Origin: Myxococcales bacterium
GTDB taxonomy: Bacteria; Myxococcota_A; Polyangia; Haliangiales; Haliangiaceae
DNA: 64,000 nucleotides
Direction: 5' to 3'
Assembly: GCA_016706545.1 (NCBI GenBank)
Contig: JADJJK010000003.1
Location: 124,001 to 188,000, forward strand
In this document: piece after piece, positions 9,978-18,049 of the stretch
How the letters are laid out: every line of letters begins with the position of its first letter
Position numbering within the stretch: position 1 is the first letter of the stretch
Notes under the pieces: model-generated
Databases searched by the model: none
Told to the model about the DNA's origin: nothing
The model's input: only the letters and a program-made list of their open reading frames with translations
Made by a program: the position numbers and the translations under genes

Positions 9978-11345
9978 CTACATGATGCCCTTGTAGCGAA
10001 GGAAGACCTGCAAGAAGACCGCGAAGTAGAAGATGCAGATTCCGGTGATCGTGGCGAAATCCCGCGGCGTCATGCGGACCTGGAACTCAGGGTCGTGGTA
10101 GCGAACCGCGGAGTACCACGCCGAGCCCATGCCGATGATGATCCACAGGACGGGGTGGTAGCAGAACGACAATGTACTGATCTGGAAGGTACATCCACAC
10201 AGCGAGGCCAGCAGCGCCATTCCCCAGGCGCGCGCGACCCCGGCCTCCGGCACCTTGTCCAGGCGCTTTAGCCCCACGTACACCGACTTGATGGACATGT
10301 AGATGACCGAGACAAACAGGATGAAGCCCAAGATCCCCAGCTCGGAGAACGCCAGCACATAGGAGTTGTGCGCGGTCAGCCCGTGGTTCTCGGTGAACAG
10401 GCGGTGGCCCACGCCGAAGATCGGCTTGCGTTGCAGCATGCTGAGCCCCTCGGCCCAGGCCTCGTAGCGATGCAAGGTGGACTCGTCTGCGGCCGAATCG
10501 GAGCGCGCGCCGACCGAGAAGATCAGCGCGCCGGCGGCGCCACCGAAGAAGATGGCCTTCATCCCGTAGCGCTTGATCAAGTAGGAGCCCGGGATCCCCA
10601 TCATGACCAGGAGGCCGCCACGGGAGCCTGTGCGGATCACGGCCAGGCCGATCAGAAAGAGCATCACCCCGCCGCCGACCTTCCAGCGCATCCGGCGGTC
10701 TCGCACCATGAACGCCAGGGCAAAGGACAGCCCCAGGCAACAGATGGTCAAGGCCACCTCGTTGGGGTCATGGAGCTGCCCGCGGTAGCGCGTGCGCTCT
10801 TCGATGGAGTAGGTGCCAAAGAGTCCGAAATGCTCGCAGCGGGCGTCCTCCACGCCCGCCTCTCTGCAGTCCGCGTTGATGTCGCACGGCACCTCGCTGG
10901 ACACGCCCTCGCCGCCCTCTCCACCTTCGAGGACGAGGCACTTCTTGGGCTGCAGCGACTGGTGGACGCACACGAACGAGAGGAACAGCGACACCCCAAG
11001 CAGCGTCCCGGCCAGGGTCTGGAAGGTGCGGAAGCGCTGCACCGAGAGGGACAGCGTTCCAAAGAACACCAGCAGGATGAAGACCTCGATGGCGCGAGGG
11101 ATGAAGCTGCTGCTGGGGGTGATGCCGTCGCAGATCAGCACCCAGAGCCAGAACAACATGGCCCAGTTGAAGGCCGGCGAGGCGAGGGGCTGGAGGCGGC
11201 GCAGGCGCCAGTCGAGGACCAGCCCCAGGAGCGCCAGCCCGCACAGCAAGTACAGAAGGGGGATCTTCTGAAACGCCGAGATGAACTCCTGCGGTCGCGT
11301 GATGAGGACGATCAGGAGACCGCAGATGCCGGGGATCGCAAACAC
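9978..11345 (-). CDS. O-antigen ligase/polymerase family membrane protein (WaaL/Wzy type)
   Basis: 455 residues with about ten hydrophobic segments and one large loop. The Wzy_C hallmarks are present: RTGSRGGLLVMMG in the middle and, after the loop, PIFGVGHRLFTENHGLTAHNSY, where the G-x-G and HNSY residues are typical. The loop contains a Cys-rich stretch (residues about 150-172) that may be disulfide-bonded in the periplasm. Such proteins polymerise or ligate undecaprenyl-linked glycan repeats at the outer face of the inner membrane. Start is a GTG at 11345 without a clear Shine-Dalgarno. It belongs by content with wbpO/wbpP and the flippase at 34310-35776. The stop codon abuts a perfect 11-bp repeat. 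Confidence 0.88.
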   Translation of the reverse strand: MFAIPGICGLLIVLITRPQEFISAFQKIPLLYLLCGLALLGLVLDWRLRRLQPLASPAFNWAMLFWLWVLICDGITPSSSFIPRAIEVFILLVFFGTLSLSVQRFRTFQTLAGTLLGVSLFLSFVCVHQSLQPKKCLVLEGGEGGEGVSSEVPCDINADCREAGVEDARCEHFGLFGTYSIEERTRYRGQLHDPNEVALTICCLGLSFALAFMVRDRRMRWKVGGGVMLFLIGLAVIRTGSRGGLLVMMGIPGSYLIKRYGMKAIFFGGAAGALIFSVGARSDSAADESTLHRYEAWAEGLSMLQRKPIFGVGHRLFTENHGLTAHNSYVLAFSELGILGFILFVSVIYMSIKSVYVGLKRLDKVPEAGVARAWGMALLASLCGCTFQISTLSFCYHPVLWIIIGMGSAWYSAVRYHDPEFQVRMTPRDFATITGICIFYFAVFLQVFLRYKGIM

Positions 11346-11405
11346 GTCCCGACACGATACCCGGTTGGGTCTTGCGAAGCCACCATCACGCGCAGGCAGC
11401 GCAGC

Positions 11406-11894
11406 TCACGGCTTGCGGTGCTGCAGGAGCTGTTGCTGGCTCTGGACGCGCGCCGCTTCGGCGGCGGCGGCGGCGGCCTGCGCTGAGAGCTCCGCCTCGC
11501 CCACGCCGGTCGGCGCGTTTGGGGCGAGCAGGTCGGCCGCGGGATCGGTGGCGGAGGTCGGTGCGCTGGGGCCTCCGCCGGGCGCCGCGGGATCGGGCGC
11601 TGGCGACGGACGACACACGCAGCTCGTGGCGAACTCGCCGGAGTACACGAAGCCCGACATCGTCAAGCCGTCAGCGCTGCAGCGCGCCTGGCACGCGCTC
11701 GGGCCGCCGGGGAAGCGCGCCGCGCCTTCGAAGCGAGTCGCCTTGGGGCCGCAGCCAGTGACGCTCACGAGCCAGGTGCAAGGGATGCCCCAGGCCAAGA
11801 ACGCGGCCAGGACCTGGGCCAACACCAGCGGCCGTGTCCAGCTCGGACGCACGGAGACAGGCACATCCAGCCGGGAGTCCATCGCGCGCAGCAT
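11406..11894 (-). CDS. Hypothetical small membrane-anchored Cys-containing protein
   Basis: 162 residues, not recognised. A hydrophobic segment (LVLAQVLAAFLAWG, residues about 23-36) is followed by an outside domain with paired cysteines (GCGPK, ACQARC, SCVC) and then a low-complexity tail of Ala/Pro and Gln (AAAAAAEAARVQSQQQLLQH). The Cys-rich part may be disulfide-stabilised in the periplasm. It lies between the ligase and serB, on the same strand, with no overlap. The start ATG at 11894 is the first in frame; ATG 11882 (MDSRLD) is an alternative. Codon bias fits the genome, which supports a real gene. Confidence 0.6.
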   Translation of the reverse strand: MLRAMDSRLDVPVSVRPSWTRPLVLAQVLAAFLAWGIPCTWLVSVTGCGPKATRFEGAARFPGGPSACQARCSADGLTMSGFVYSGEFATSCVCRPSPAPDPAAPGGGPSAPTSATDPAADLLAPNAPTGVGEAELSAQAAAAAAEAARVQSQQQLLQHRKP

Positions 11895-11940
11895 AGCAGG
11901 TGGGGGAGGGCGCAGTCCGAGATCAATCCACGATCATGCC

Positions 11941-12006
11941 GGCATCAGTCCGGCATCAGTCCTGCATCAGTCCTGCATCAGTCCATCGTCAATCCGGCAT
12001 CAGTCC
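11941..12006 (-). repeat. Six 11-bp units containing the serB stop codon
   Basis: Plus-strand units GGCATCAGTCC (three copies), TGCATCAGTCC (two) and ATCGTCAATCC run in register for 66 bases. The TCA in the last unit (12000-12002) is the TGA stop of serB, so the repeat begins inside the coding sequence; each further unit carries a TCA or TCA-like triplet at the same place. Confidence 0.95.
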
Positions 12007-12896
12007 AGCATCTCCAGCACCCGCTCCAGGCCGCCGTGGTCGATGGTCGCGTCGGCGACCGCGGCCAGCGCGGGCTTGGCTCGGAACGCGACGCCAAACC
12101 CGGCGGCGGCCAGCATCAAGCGGTCGTTGGCGCCGTCGCCGATGGCCACGGCCTCCTGGGGGGTGACGCCGGCAGCGGCGGCCAGCTCATGCACCACCTC
12201 CGCCTTGCGCTCGGCGGTGACCACGTTGCCCAGCACGCGCCCGGTGAGCGCGCCCGCCGAGAGCTCGAGCTGGTTGGAGAACGCCGCGGTCAGCCCCAGG
12301 CGCTGCCGCAGCAGGTCCGCGGCGAAGGAGAACCCGCCGGAGGCGATGGCCACGGCCACCCCGCGCGCTTGCATGGCGGCGATGAGCTCGGCGGCGCCGG
12401 GCGACAGCTCGAGGCTCGCGGCCACCGCGTCGAGCGCAGACGCCGGCAGGCCGGCGAGCTTGTGAACGCGCGCGCGCAGGCTCGCTTCGAAGTCGAGCTC
12501 GCCGCGCATGGCCCGTTCGGTGATCGCCGCCACCTCGGCGCCCACGCCATGGCGGCGCGCGAGCTCATCGATGACCTCGATGGTGATGAGCGTCGAGTCC
12601 ATGTCCATCACCAGGAGGCGCGGTGGTCGGCGCAGGTCGCTTGGCTGCACCGCCAGATCCAGGCGGACGCCCGCCGCCGCCGCGTCCTGCGCCAGGCTAC
12701 GGCGCAGGTTGACGGCGTGAGCGCGCGCCGGCTCCGTCGAGCCGGACTCGAGCACGGCGCGCACGCCCGTGCCGTGCTCGGCCCGCTCGGCGACCTGCGC
12801 GTGCAGCCGATGCGCCGAGTGCTCGATGAGTTCGCCAAGGGCATGCAGGGGCAGCGAGCGGGAGGCGTCGAGCGCGGTCACCACGAAGTGTGTCAC
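12000..12896 (-). CDS. serB: Phosphoserine phosphatase SerB
   Basis: 298 residues. Haloacid-dehalogenase phosphatase: the nucleophile motif DMDST is at residues 98-102 (Asp98 and Asp100), ASGGFSF is motif II, and GDGANDRLML is the metal-binding motif III/IV. The N-terminal about 85 residues are the ACT-like extension found in long SerB proteins. It hydrolyses O-phosphoserine, the last step of serine synthesis. It starts with GTG at 12896 and is transcribed divergently from the small membrane gene at 13020. Its last codons and stop form the first unit of an 11-bp tandem repeat. Confidence 0.93.
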   Translation of the reverse strand: MTHFVVTALDASRSLPLHALGELIEHSAHRLHAQVAERAEHGTGVRAVLESGSTEPARAHAVNLRRSLAQDAAAAGVRLDLAVQPSDLRRPPRLLVMDMDSTLITIEVIDELARRHGVGAEVAAITERAMRGELDFEASLRARVHKLAGLPASALDAVAASLELSPGAAELIAAMQARGVAVAIASGGFSFAADLLRQRLGLTAAFSNQLELSAGALTGRVLGNVVTAERKAEVVHELAAAAGVTPQEAVAIGDGANDRLMLAAAGFGVAFRAKPALAAVADATIDHGGLERVLEMLD

Positions 12897-13019
12897 CGCG
12901 CGACTCTACAGCAACGGAGGGTCCAGGCGGCACCCACGTGGCGGCGGCCGGGCGGCCGCGGACCTGGAAACCTGGCGCTCTGGACAGTAGTCAGTGCCGC
13001 GCCGGAGCGCCAAACTGGG

Positions 13020-13775
13020 GTGGTGGAAGCCTTCCTGCTGCTCATGGGCATGTGGTTCATGATCGCCGTCGCCATCGGTCTGCGGCGGCAGAGCGCGGCG
13101 CCGGTCGACGGGGCGGCCTCCTGGATGGCCGCCGCGTACGCCGAGCCACACGAGCTGGTCCAGGTCAACGCCACGTCGTTCCCCGAGGCCGACCTCGAAT
13201 ACTACGATCGAGCGCGCCGTGAGCTCGAGCTCGAGGGCCTGCGCTGGCTCGGCGACCTGGAGGACCTGAGCCTTAGCCGGCTGTCACCGGAGACCCGCAC
13301 CTTCATGCGCGTGTTCGCCGACGGCATGATCCGCGGCGCGGTGTATCACGTGCGACCGCGCGGCATGGTCGTGCTCCTGCAGACGGTGCTGCGGATCCCG
13401 CGCGAGCTGCGCGTGATCGAGCTGGTCACCGAGATCCGCGGCCAGTTCTTGTCGACCAGCAACACGCACAACCTGGAGCGCCTGGAGCTCCCGCCGGAGG
13501 TCGTCTCGGAGCGCCTGCCGGCGTCGACCCCGCTGGCCAAGGTGGTGGCGCGCCACGGCGAGCGCATCGCCGAACACCTCCGGGCGCACCCGGAGCAGAT
13601 CCCCGAGACGTTCGAGAACATGGCGGAGGTGCTGGCCTCGGTCGCGCGGGGCAACGAGGCGCTGGGCCGCTTCTGGCGCGACCGGAGCGGGGGCCAAGGC
13701 CGGGAGCGCGGCGAGCGCCCGCGTCCTGACCAGAGCGAAGGCGCCGTCGAAGACAAGGCGCCGCGCGAGCCATAG
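13020..13775 (+). CDS. Hypothetical single-pass membrane protein
   Basis: 251 residues, not recognised. The N-terminus VVEAFLLLMGMWFMIAVAIG is a transmembrane or signal-anchor helix, followed by a soluble domain of mixed alpha/beta character and a charged, Arg/Glu/Gly-rich tail (GGQGRERGERPRPDQ). Start: GTG at 13020 (or the next GTG, 13023); the much longer open frame upstream lies opposite serB and is not a gene. No catalytic motif is visible. It converges with the lipoprotein gene at 13814-14427, with a weak hairpin at the junction. Confidence 0.6.
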   Translation: MVEAFLLLMGMWFMIAVAIGLRRQSAAPVDGAASWMAAAYAEPHELVQVNATSFPEADLEYYDRARRELELEGLRWLGDLEDLSLSRLSPETRTFMRVFADGMIRGAVYHVRPRGMVVLLQTVLRIPRELRVIELVTEIRGQFLSTSNTHNLERLELPPEVVSERLPASTPLAKVVARHGERIAEHLRAHPEQIPETFENMAEVLASVARGNEALGRFWRDRSGGQGRERGERPRPDQSEGAVEDKAPREP

Positions 13776-13790
13776 CCACGCCGGGTGGCT
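13774..13790. terminator. Weak hairpin between convergent genes
   Basis: AGCCAC pairs with GTGGCT around a GCCGG loop, overlapping the stop of the gene at 13020-13775. There is no T-tract, so this is a tentative terminator. Confidence 0.25.
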
Positions 13791-13813
13791 GTGCCCGCGA
13801 ATGGCGCGAGCGC

Positions 13814-14427
13814 TCAGCCCGCGCTGCCGGGGGCAGCGTTGGTGGCGCTGTCTGCCGGCGGGGATCCTGGGACCACCTCGCAGTTGAGCAACACCAGCGC
13901 CATCTGCACCATGCCCGCGAACTTGCCTCGCACGGTGATGGGCTGGCCAGGGGTCAGCGCGCTGGCCGCCGCGCGGAGCTGCTCGTTGCCCTGGCACACG
14001 CACGGCGTGTCCCTGCCGCCGAGCTGCTTGCCGACCACGATCTTCACCATCTTCGGATCGCCGAGCTCCACGGCCAGCACCACCCCCACCGCCTCCATGG
14101 TCTTTAGCTGGTACTGCGCGTCGACGGCCTGCGGGTCTCGCAGCGTCTTCTCCACCAGCGCGTCCATGGTGACCCGGACGTCGGTGTCACCCAGCGGCGT
14201 GTCCATCGACACCGAGGCCCCCTTGGCGGTCGGCGTCGCGCCGTTCGTCGCGCCGTTCGCGCGCCGGCGGCGCCGGTGCGATCCTGACGCGGCGGCGCGG
14301 CGGAGTCACGACAGCCAGCCGCGCCGAGCAGGCTCACCACGCCGGCGAACGTGATCAGCGCGGCCCGCGGATGGGAGGCCGCCAAGAACGAGCGAAGGGG
14401 CGAGGAGCAGACGGCGGTGGAGGGCAT
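13814..14427 (-). pseudogene. OB-fold (tRNA_anti-like) lipoprotein gene with apparent frameshift
   Basis: Two overlapping frames appear to be halves of one protein. From ATG 14427 a lipoprotein signal is read (SLLGAAGC lipobox, Cys39) and then RDSAAPPRQDRTGAAGA; this frame then degrades into Arg-rich sequence. The frame one base over carries ANGATNGATPTAKGASVSMD and the body TLRDPQAVDAQYQLKTMEAV to KFAGMVQMALVLLNCEVV, which resembles small OB-fold tRNA_anti-like lipoproteins. That second frame has no good start: only GTG 14218 and ATG 14212 inside a linker, and a stop at about 14311. The switch falls within GC-only sequence near 14253-14275 (GGCGCGCGAACGG). Either a recent indel, a sequencing error in a GC-rich run, or programmed slippage. 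Convergent with the gene at 13020. Confidence 0.55.
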
Positions 14428-14434
14428 AGGCGGG

Positions 14435-15742
14435 TCAGTTGCAGTAGTCGGGGCTGCCGGAAGGCGCGATCACGCAGGTCTGGTTGGTGTACCCCACCTG
14501 GCACTGGGTGACGCTGGAAACCGCGCCAGACGAGTTGAAATTGTACAGGGTCTTGGCGAACCCGTTGACGCAGTCGTTGCCGCACCACGCGCCGGAGCCA
14601 CAGAACGAGCTGGCCTTGCAGTAGTCAGGGAAGCCGGTGGGCGCGATGACGCAGCCCGCGGCGCAGGCCTGGTCCCGGTCGGGCGCGACGTTGTTGCCGG
14701 AGCAATGGTAGTTGTGGCCGGCGACGCCGTTGGTGATGCAGGCGCCGTCGTTGGCGCACCACCAACCGCCGCCGCCGCAGTTGGCCGAGCACCACGGGCC
14801 AGGCGGTGGCGGGGGCGCGGAGCCGCAGCTTCGCACCGGCTCGACGACGTAGATCTCTCCGCCCCAGCCGGTGTGATCAAAGCCGGCCGCCCAGCCCCAG
14901 GTGTTGGTCGCGTACTGGATGCGGTACCACCAGTCCTTGGCTCCTCCGGTGTCGGCGCTGACCTGGCTCACGGCGTAGCGGGTGCCGGCGGCGAGCGTGG
15001 TCAGGATGCCGCCGCTCATGCTGGGCGCGTTGCGAACGTTCTGCGCGATGTCCGAGACGCCTTGGCCTGGAAAGGCGGCGCGGTGACCAAAGTGCCAGTC
15101 CACCGGGTTTCTCCAGCCCTGCGCGTCAGGGAGGTTGGTGCCGTCAGCGTAGCCTGGGCCCCAGCAGTTGGTGCCGCTGTAGTAGAGCCAGGTGCGGACC
15201 TCGAAGTGCAAGTGAGAGTTGGTCGATTGGTTGAGCACGGTGGCGATCTGCTGCCCCTTGCTCACGGTGGCGTTGAGCGCGACGCTCGGCTGGTTGGTGT
15301 GGCCGTACTGCGTGTAGCGCTTGCTGCCATCACCCATGGTGTGCTCGATGACGGTGACCCACCCCGGATAGTTGGCGTTGACGACGCACTTCACCACGCC
15401 GTTGGCCGCGGCGTAGACCGGCGTGCCGGCGGTGGCCCCGGAGTTGAGCGCCAGATCGATGCCGGAGTGAGCGCGGTTGTTGTACCAGTTGGCGCCGCCG
15501 CGGTTGGCGTAGTTCTGCATCACGTACGAGCCCCAGCCGGGCACGAGCGATCCGCCCTGCGAGCCGCCGATGGGCCAGTCAAAGCACGGATCCCCGGCGG
15601 CGGCGGTTCCCACCGCTGCCTCGACCTGCGAGACGTCGGCGCCGTCCAGCTCCTCTGTTGCGTCCTCGGGCGTCTCCGAGCACGCGGCCGTCATCCACAG
15701 CACCCCAAACACGATCGCGAATAGTCCCTTGCATCGTTTCAC
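14435..15742 (-). CDS. M23 family metallopeptidase lipoprotein
   Basis: 435 residues. A GTG start at 15742 has an ideal AGGAGG Shine-Dalgarno 8 bases upstream. The signal ends in MTAAC (Cys21), so it is a lipoprotein. After an acidic linker the LytM/M23 domain follows: AHSGIDLAL gives the first zinc ligands (H-x3-D) and HLHFEVR the second, so the zinc site looks intact. Next comes an SH3-like region (about 260-320) and a Cys-rich C-terminus in which the segment CVIAPTGFPDYC / CVIAPSGSPDYC is repeated; these may be cell-wall or surface binding modules. M23 enzymes cut cross-bridges or stems of peptidoglycan. Upstream is a 475-base gap without genes. Confidence 0.9.
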   Translation of the reverse strand: MKRCKGLFAIVFGVLWMTAACSETPEDATEELDGADVSQVEAAVGTAAAGDPCFDWPIGGSQGGSLVPGWGSYVMQNYANRGGANWYNNRAHSGIDLALNSGATAGTPVYAAANGVVKCVVNANYPGWVTVIEHTMGDGSKRYTQYGHTNQPSVALNATVSKGQQIATVLNQSTNSHLHFEVRTWLYYSGTNCWGPGYADGTNLPDAQGWRNPVDWHFGHRAAFPGQGVSDIAQNVRNAPSMSGGILTTLAAGTRYAVSQVSADTGGAKDWWYRIQYATNTWGWAAGFDHTGWGGEIYVVEPVRSCGSAPPPPPGPWCSANCGGGGWWCANDGACITNGVAGHNYHCSGNNVAPDRDQACAAGCVIAPTGFPDYCKASSFCGSGAWCGNDCVNGFAKTLYNFNSSGAVSSVTQCQVGYTNQTCVIAPSGSPDYCN

Positions 15743-16161
15743 AACAACCTCCTGGCAGCAGAAGCGGTCGCCGCGAGAACCCCTCTCGCGACCACGGCTT
15801 TCAGTGCCGCATTCTCCAGGAAAGTTGCAGCGCGCGGCGCGGCCACTCGCGGTCGGCTCGCAGCACCACATCCGCGCACCTGGACAACAGGTCATGTCTG
15901 CGCTGCTGCGACGGACCGAACACCTCGCCCGAGAACGTTGCCGGGTGCCACGCACTCCTGAGGTTGTGCGAGCAACGTCACCGCAGCAGGCCTGGCTGCG
16001 CGCAGGCCGCGGCCCGTGGCGGCCGGGAACAGCAGGCGCCAGATGTCCGGACCTGCGCCATTTCACCGCAGGAGAAAGGCCGAGTGCCGGGCGCTCGTCG
16101 GCGCTCGTCGGCGTTCAGTTGTATCTCAGTTGTCGGTCAGTCGTCGGTCGTCGGTCAGTCG
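15743..16161. other. Intergenic region without a gene
   Basis: This stretch between the M23 gene and the permease gene holds the Shine-Dalgarno of the M23 gene at its left end and, at about 16088-16115, three copies of a 10-bp GCGCTCGTCG-like unit that lead into the 11-bp array at 16162. The middle part shows no coding frame with normal codon bias, RNA gene or clear promoter to my eye. Confidence 0.6.
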
Positions 16162-16227
16162 GTCGATCGCCGGTCGATCGCCGGTCGATCGCCGGTCGAT
16201 CGTCGGTCGATCGTCGGTCAGTCGTAC
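16162..16227 (-). repeat. Six 11-bp units containing the stop codon of the permease gene
   Basis: Plus-strand units GTCGATCGCCG (three copies), GTCGATCGTCG (two) and GTCAGTCGTAC run in exact 11-bp register. The last unit includes the TCA (TGA stop, 16218-16220) and the final two codons of the gene. Less regular copies continue to about 16088. Confidence 0.95.
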
Positions 16228-17822
16228 CGCAGGCCGTCCACCGGACGCAGCGAGGCAGCGGTCAACGCCGGACCGATCGTCGCGCCCAGGCTGATGATCA
16301 TGGTCACGCCGATCACCAGCAGCACCTCCATGGGACGCAGCTCGATGGGCAGTCGGTCGATGAGATAGACCTTGGGGTCCAGGTGGTAGCCGTAGTTGCG
16401 CATCACCACCGCGGTGGTGATGCCGATGACCACGCCGAGCAAGGTGCCGATGCCGCCGATGGCGAGGCCCATGATCTGGAACACCGCCGCCACGCTCGAG
16501 CTCTGCGTGCCCATCGACTTGAGGATGGCCACGTCTCGGGTCTTGTCGGTGACCATCATGGTCAGCGCTGACACCATGTTGAACGCGGCCACCGCGATGA
16601 TCAGGGTCAAGATCACCACCAGCACCGCCTTCTGGATGCGCAGGGCGGTGAACAGGTTGTGGTTGAGCTCGTACCAGTCTTCCACTTGATACGGTGGGCC
16701 GCCCAGCGCTCGCTCCAGCTTGCGCGCGATGGCGGCGGCGTGGCTGACGTCCTTGACCTTGAGCTCCACGCCCATGACCTGATCCCCGCGACCCACCAGC
16801 TCCTGGGTGTTGGGCAGCGCGGTGTACATCAGGCGACGGTCGTACTCGTCGAAGCCGCTATAGAACACGCCGGTGACGCGGAACTTGCGGGTCCGCGGCG
16901 CGCTGGACTTGGCGCGCCAGGTGTCGAAGTCGATGTTGGATAGCGGCACCACCACGGTGACGATGTCGCCGCAGCTCGCGCGGAGCTTGTGCGCCAGCTC
17001 CTTGCCCATGATGATCGCCGGGAGCTGCTCGGTGGCAGCCGGCGCGCCGCCCGGCTCAGGCTCGGGAGGCGCTGCACCAGCGGCTGGGTCCGGGCGCGGC
17101 CCGGTCTTTGGGCTGGCGTCCGACTTGGCGTTGGCGGCGCTGCCGGCCGCGCGTGGCGCTGGCACGGCCGCGGGGGTGCATGGCAGGTCGCCGGTGCTGG
17201 GCACCGGCGTCGCGAGGCTGGCGACGCTGCCCTCGATCATGTGCTTCTCGAGATCGAGCACGCCGCCCACCAGCGCTGGATCGATGCCCTTTATCGCCAC
17301 GCCGGACAGGTGGCCCTTGCCGCGCGTCACCAGCATCTCGGCGAAGATGAAGGGCTGGACGGCGAGCACCTCGGGGTCGATGCCGCGGGCCGTCGCCATC
17401 ACGTCACGGTACTCCGCGAAGGTCGACTGCGACTTCTGCACGATCACGTGCGCGTTGACGCCCAGGACCTTCTCGCGGAACTGGGCCTCGAAGCCGGTGG
17501 TCACCGCCAAGACGATGGTGAGGGCCGCGACGCCGAGCGCCACGCCAAGCACGGACACGCTGGTGAACACGGAGAACCAGGCCAGCAGGCTGAACACCGA
17601 CGTCGCGATGAGGCCCAGCACGACCGCGATCACCGCCAGCGGGTTGGCGCCGGAAGAGAGCGCCAGGACCAAGGCGGCGACGACCGTGATGGACGCGGCC
17701 ACCAGCGCGCTGCGCCCCATCACGCGATCCCGGCGTCCACCGTAGAGATATCGCCAGCCCACATGCAGCTCGAAGCGAGACACGCGGAAGAGGAGCCCAA
17801 GCGCCACCAGGAGCCGCATCAT
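16218..17822 (-). CDS. LolC/LolE-type ABC transporter permease with a long periplasmic insertion
   Basis: 534 residues. The N-terminal cytoplasmic segment FELHVGWRYLYGGRRDR and the C-terminal three-helix FtsX domain (NMVSALTMMVTDKTRDVAIL followed by KSMGT) identify a lipoprotein-releasing (LolC/E) or related MacB-fold permease. LolCDE extracts lipoproteins from the inner membrane and hands them to LolA. Two features are odd: extra hydrophobic helices near residues 40-80 before the usual first helix, and a Pro/Ala-rich insertion at about 205-265 within the periplasmic domain. Length is about 120 residues above the usual 400-415. No LolD ATPase gene is adjacent. The stop codon is embedded in an 11-bp tandem repeat. 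Confidence 0.87.
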   Translation of the reverse strand: MMRLLVALGLLFRVSRFELHVGWRYLYGGRRDRVMGRSALVAASITVVAALVLALSSGANPLAVIAVVLGLIATSVFSLLAWFSVFTSVSVLGVALGVAALTIVLAVTTGFEAQFREKVLGVNAHVIVQKSQSTFAEYRDVMATARGIDPEVLAVQPFIFAEMLVTRGKGHLSGVAIKGIDPALVGGVLDLEKHMIEGSVASLATPVPSTGDLPCTPAAVPAPRAAGSAANAKSDASPKTGPRPDPAAGAAPPEPEPGGAPAATEQLPAIIMGKELAHKLRASCGDIVTVVVPLSNIDFDTWRAKSSAPRTRKFRVTGVFYSGFDEYDRRLMYTALPNTQELVGRGDQVMGVELKVKDVSHAAAIARKLERALGGPPYQVEDWYELNHNLFTALRIQKAVLVVILTLIIAVAAFNMVSALTMMVTDKTRDVAILKSMGTQSSSVAAVFQIMGLAIGGIGTLLGVVIGITTAVVMRNYGYHLDPKVYLIDRLPIELRPMEVLLVIGVTMIISLGATIGPALTAASLRPVDGLRYD

Positions 17823-18049
17823 GGATGCTGCGCTCCGGCTCGCGGAGGCCAGGAACGGGCAGGGTTCATGGCGCGCACTATTCCATGCCCCGGCGGCAAG
17901 AAGTAGGGATTGCCCGCCGGATCGTGGCGAGCCGTGGGCGGCCTCACGTGGCCCAGATCGCGGCGGCGGCTCGGGGCCAGTCGCCGTCGGGTCGCCGTGG
18001 CTTCGCCGCCGCCGAGCGCGAGCCCGGGGCCCGTCGCGCGTCGACGGCG

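Noticed and set aside
12036..13019. Long upstream extension of the membrane protein gene at 13020
   Set aside because: It runs opposite serB and is Arg/Gly/Ala-rich; the real start is GTG 13020/13023.
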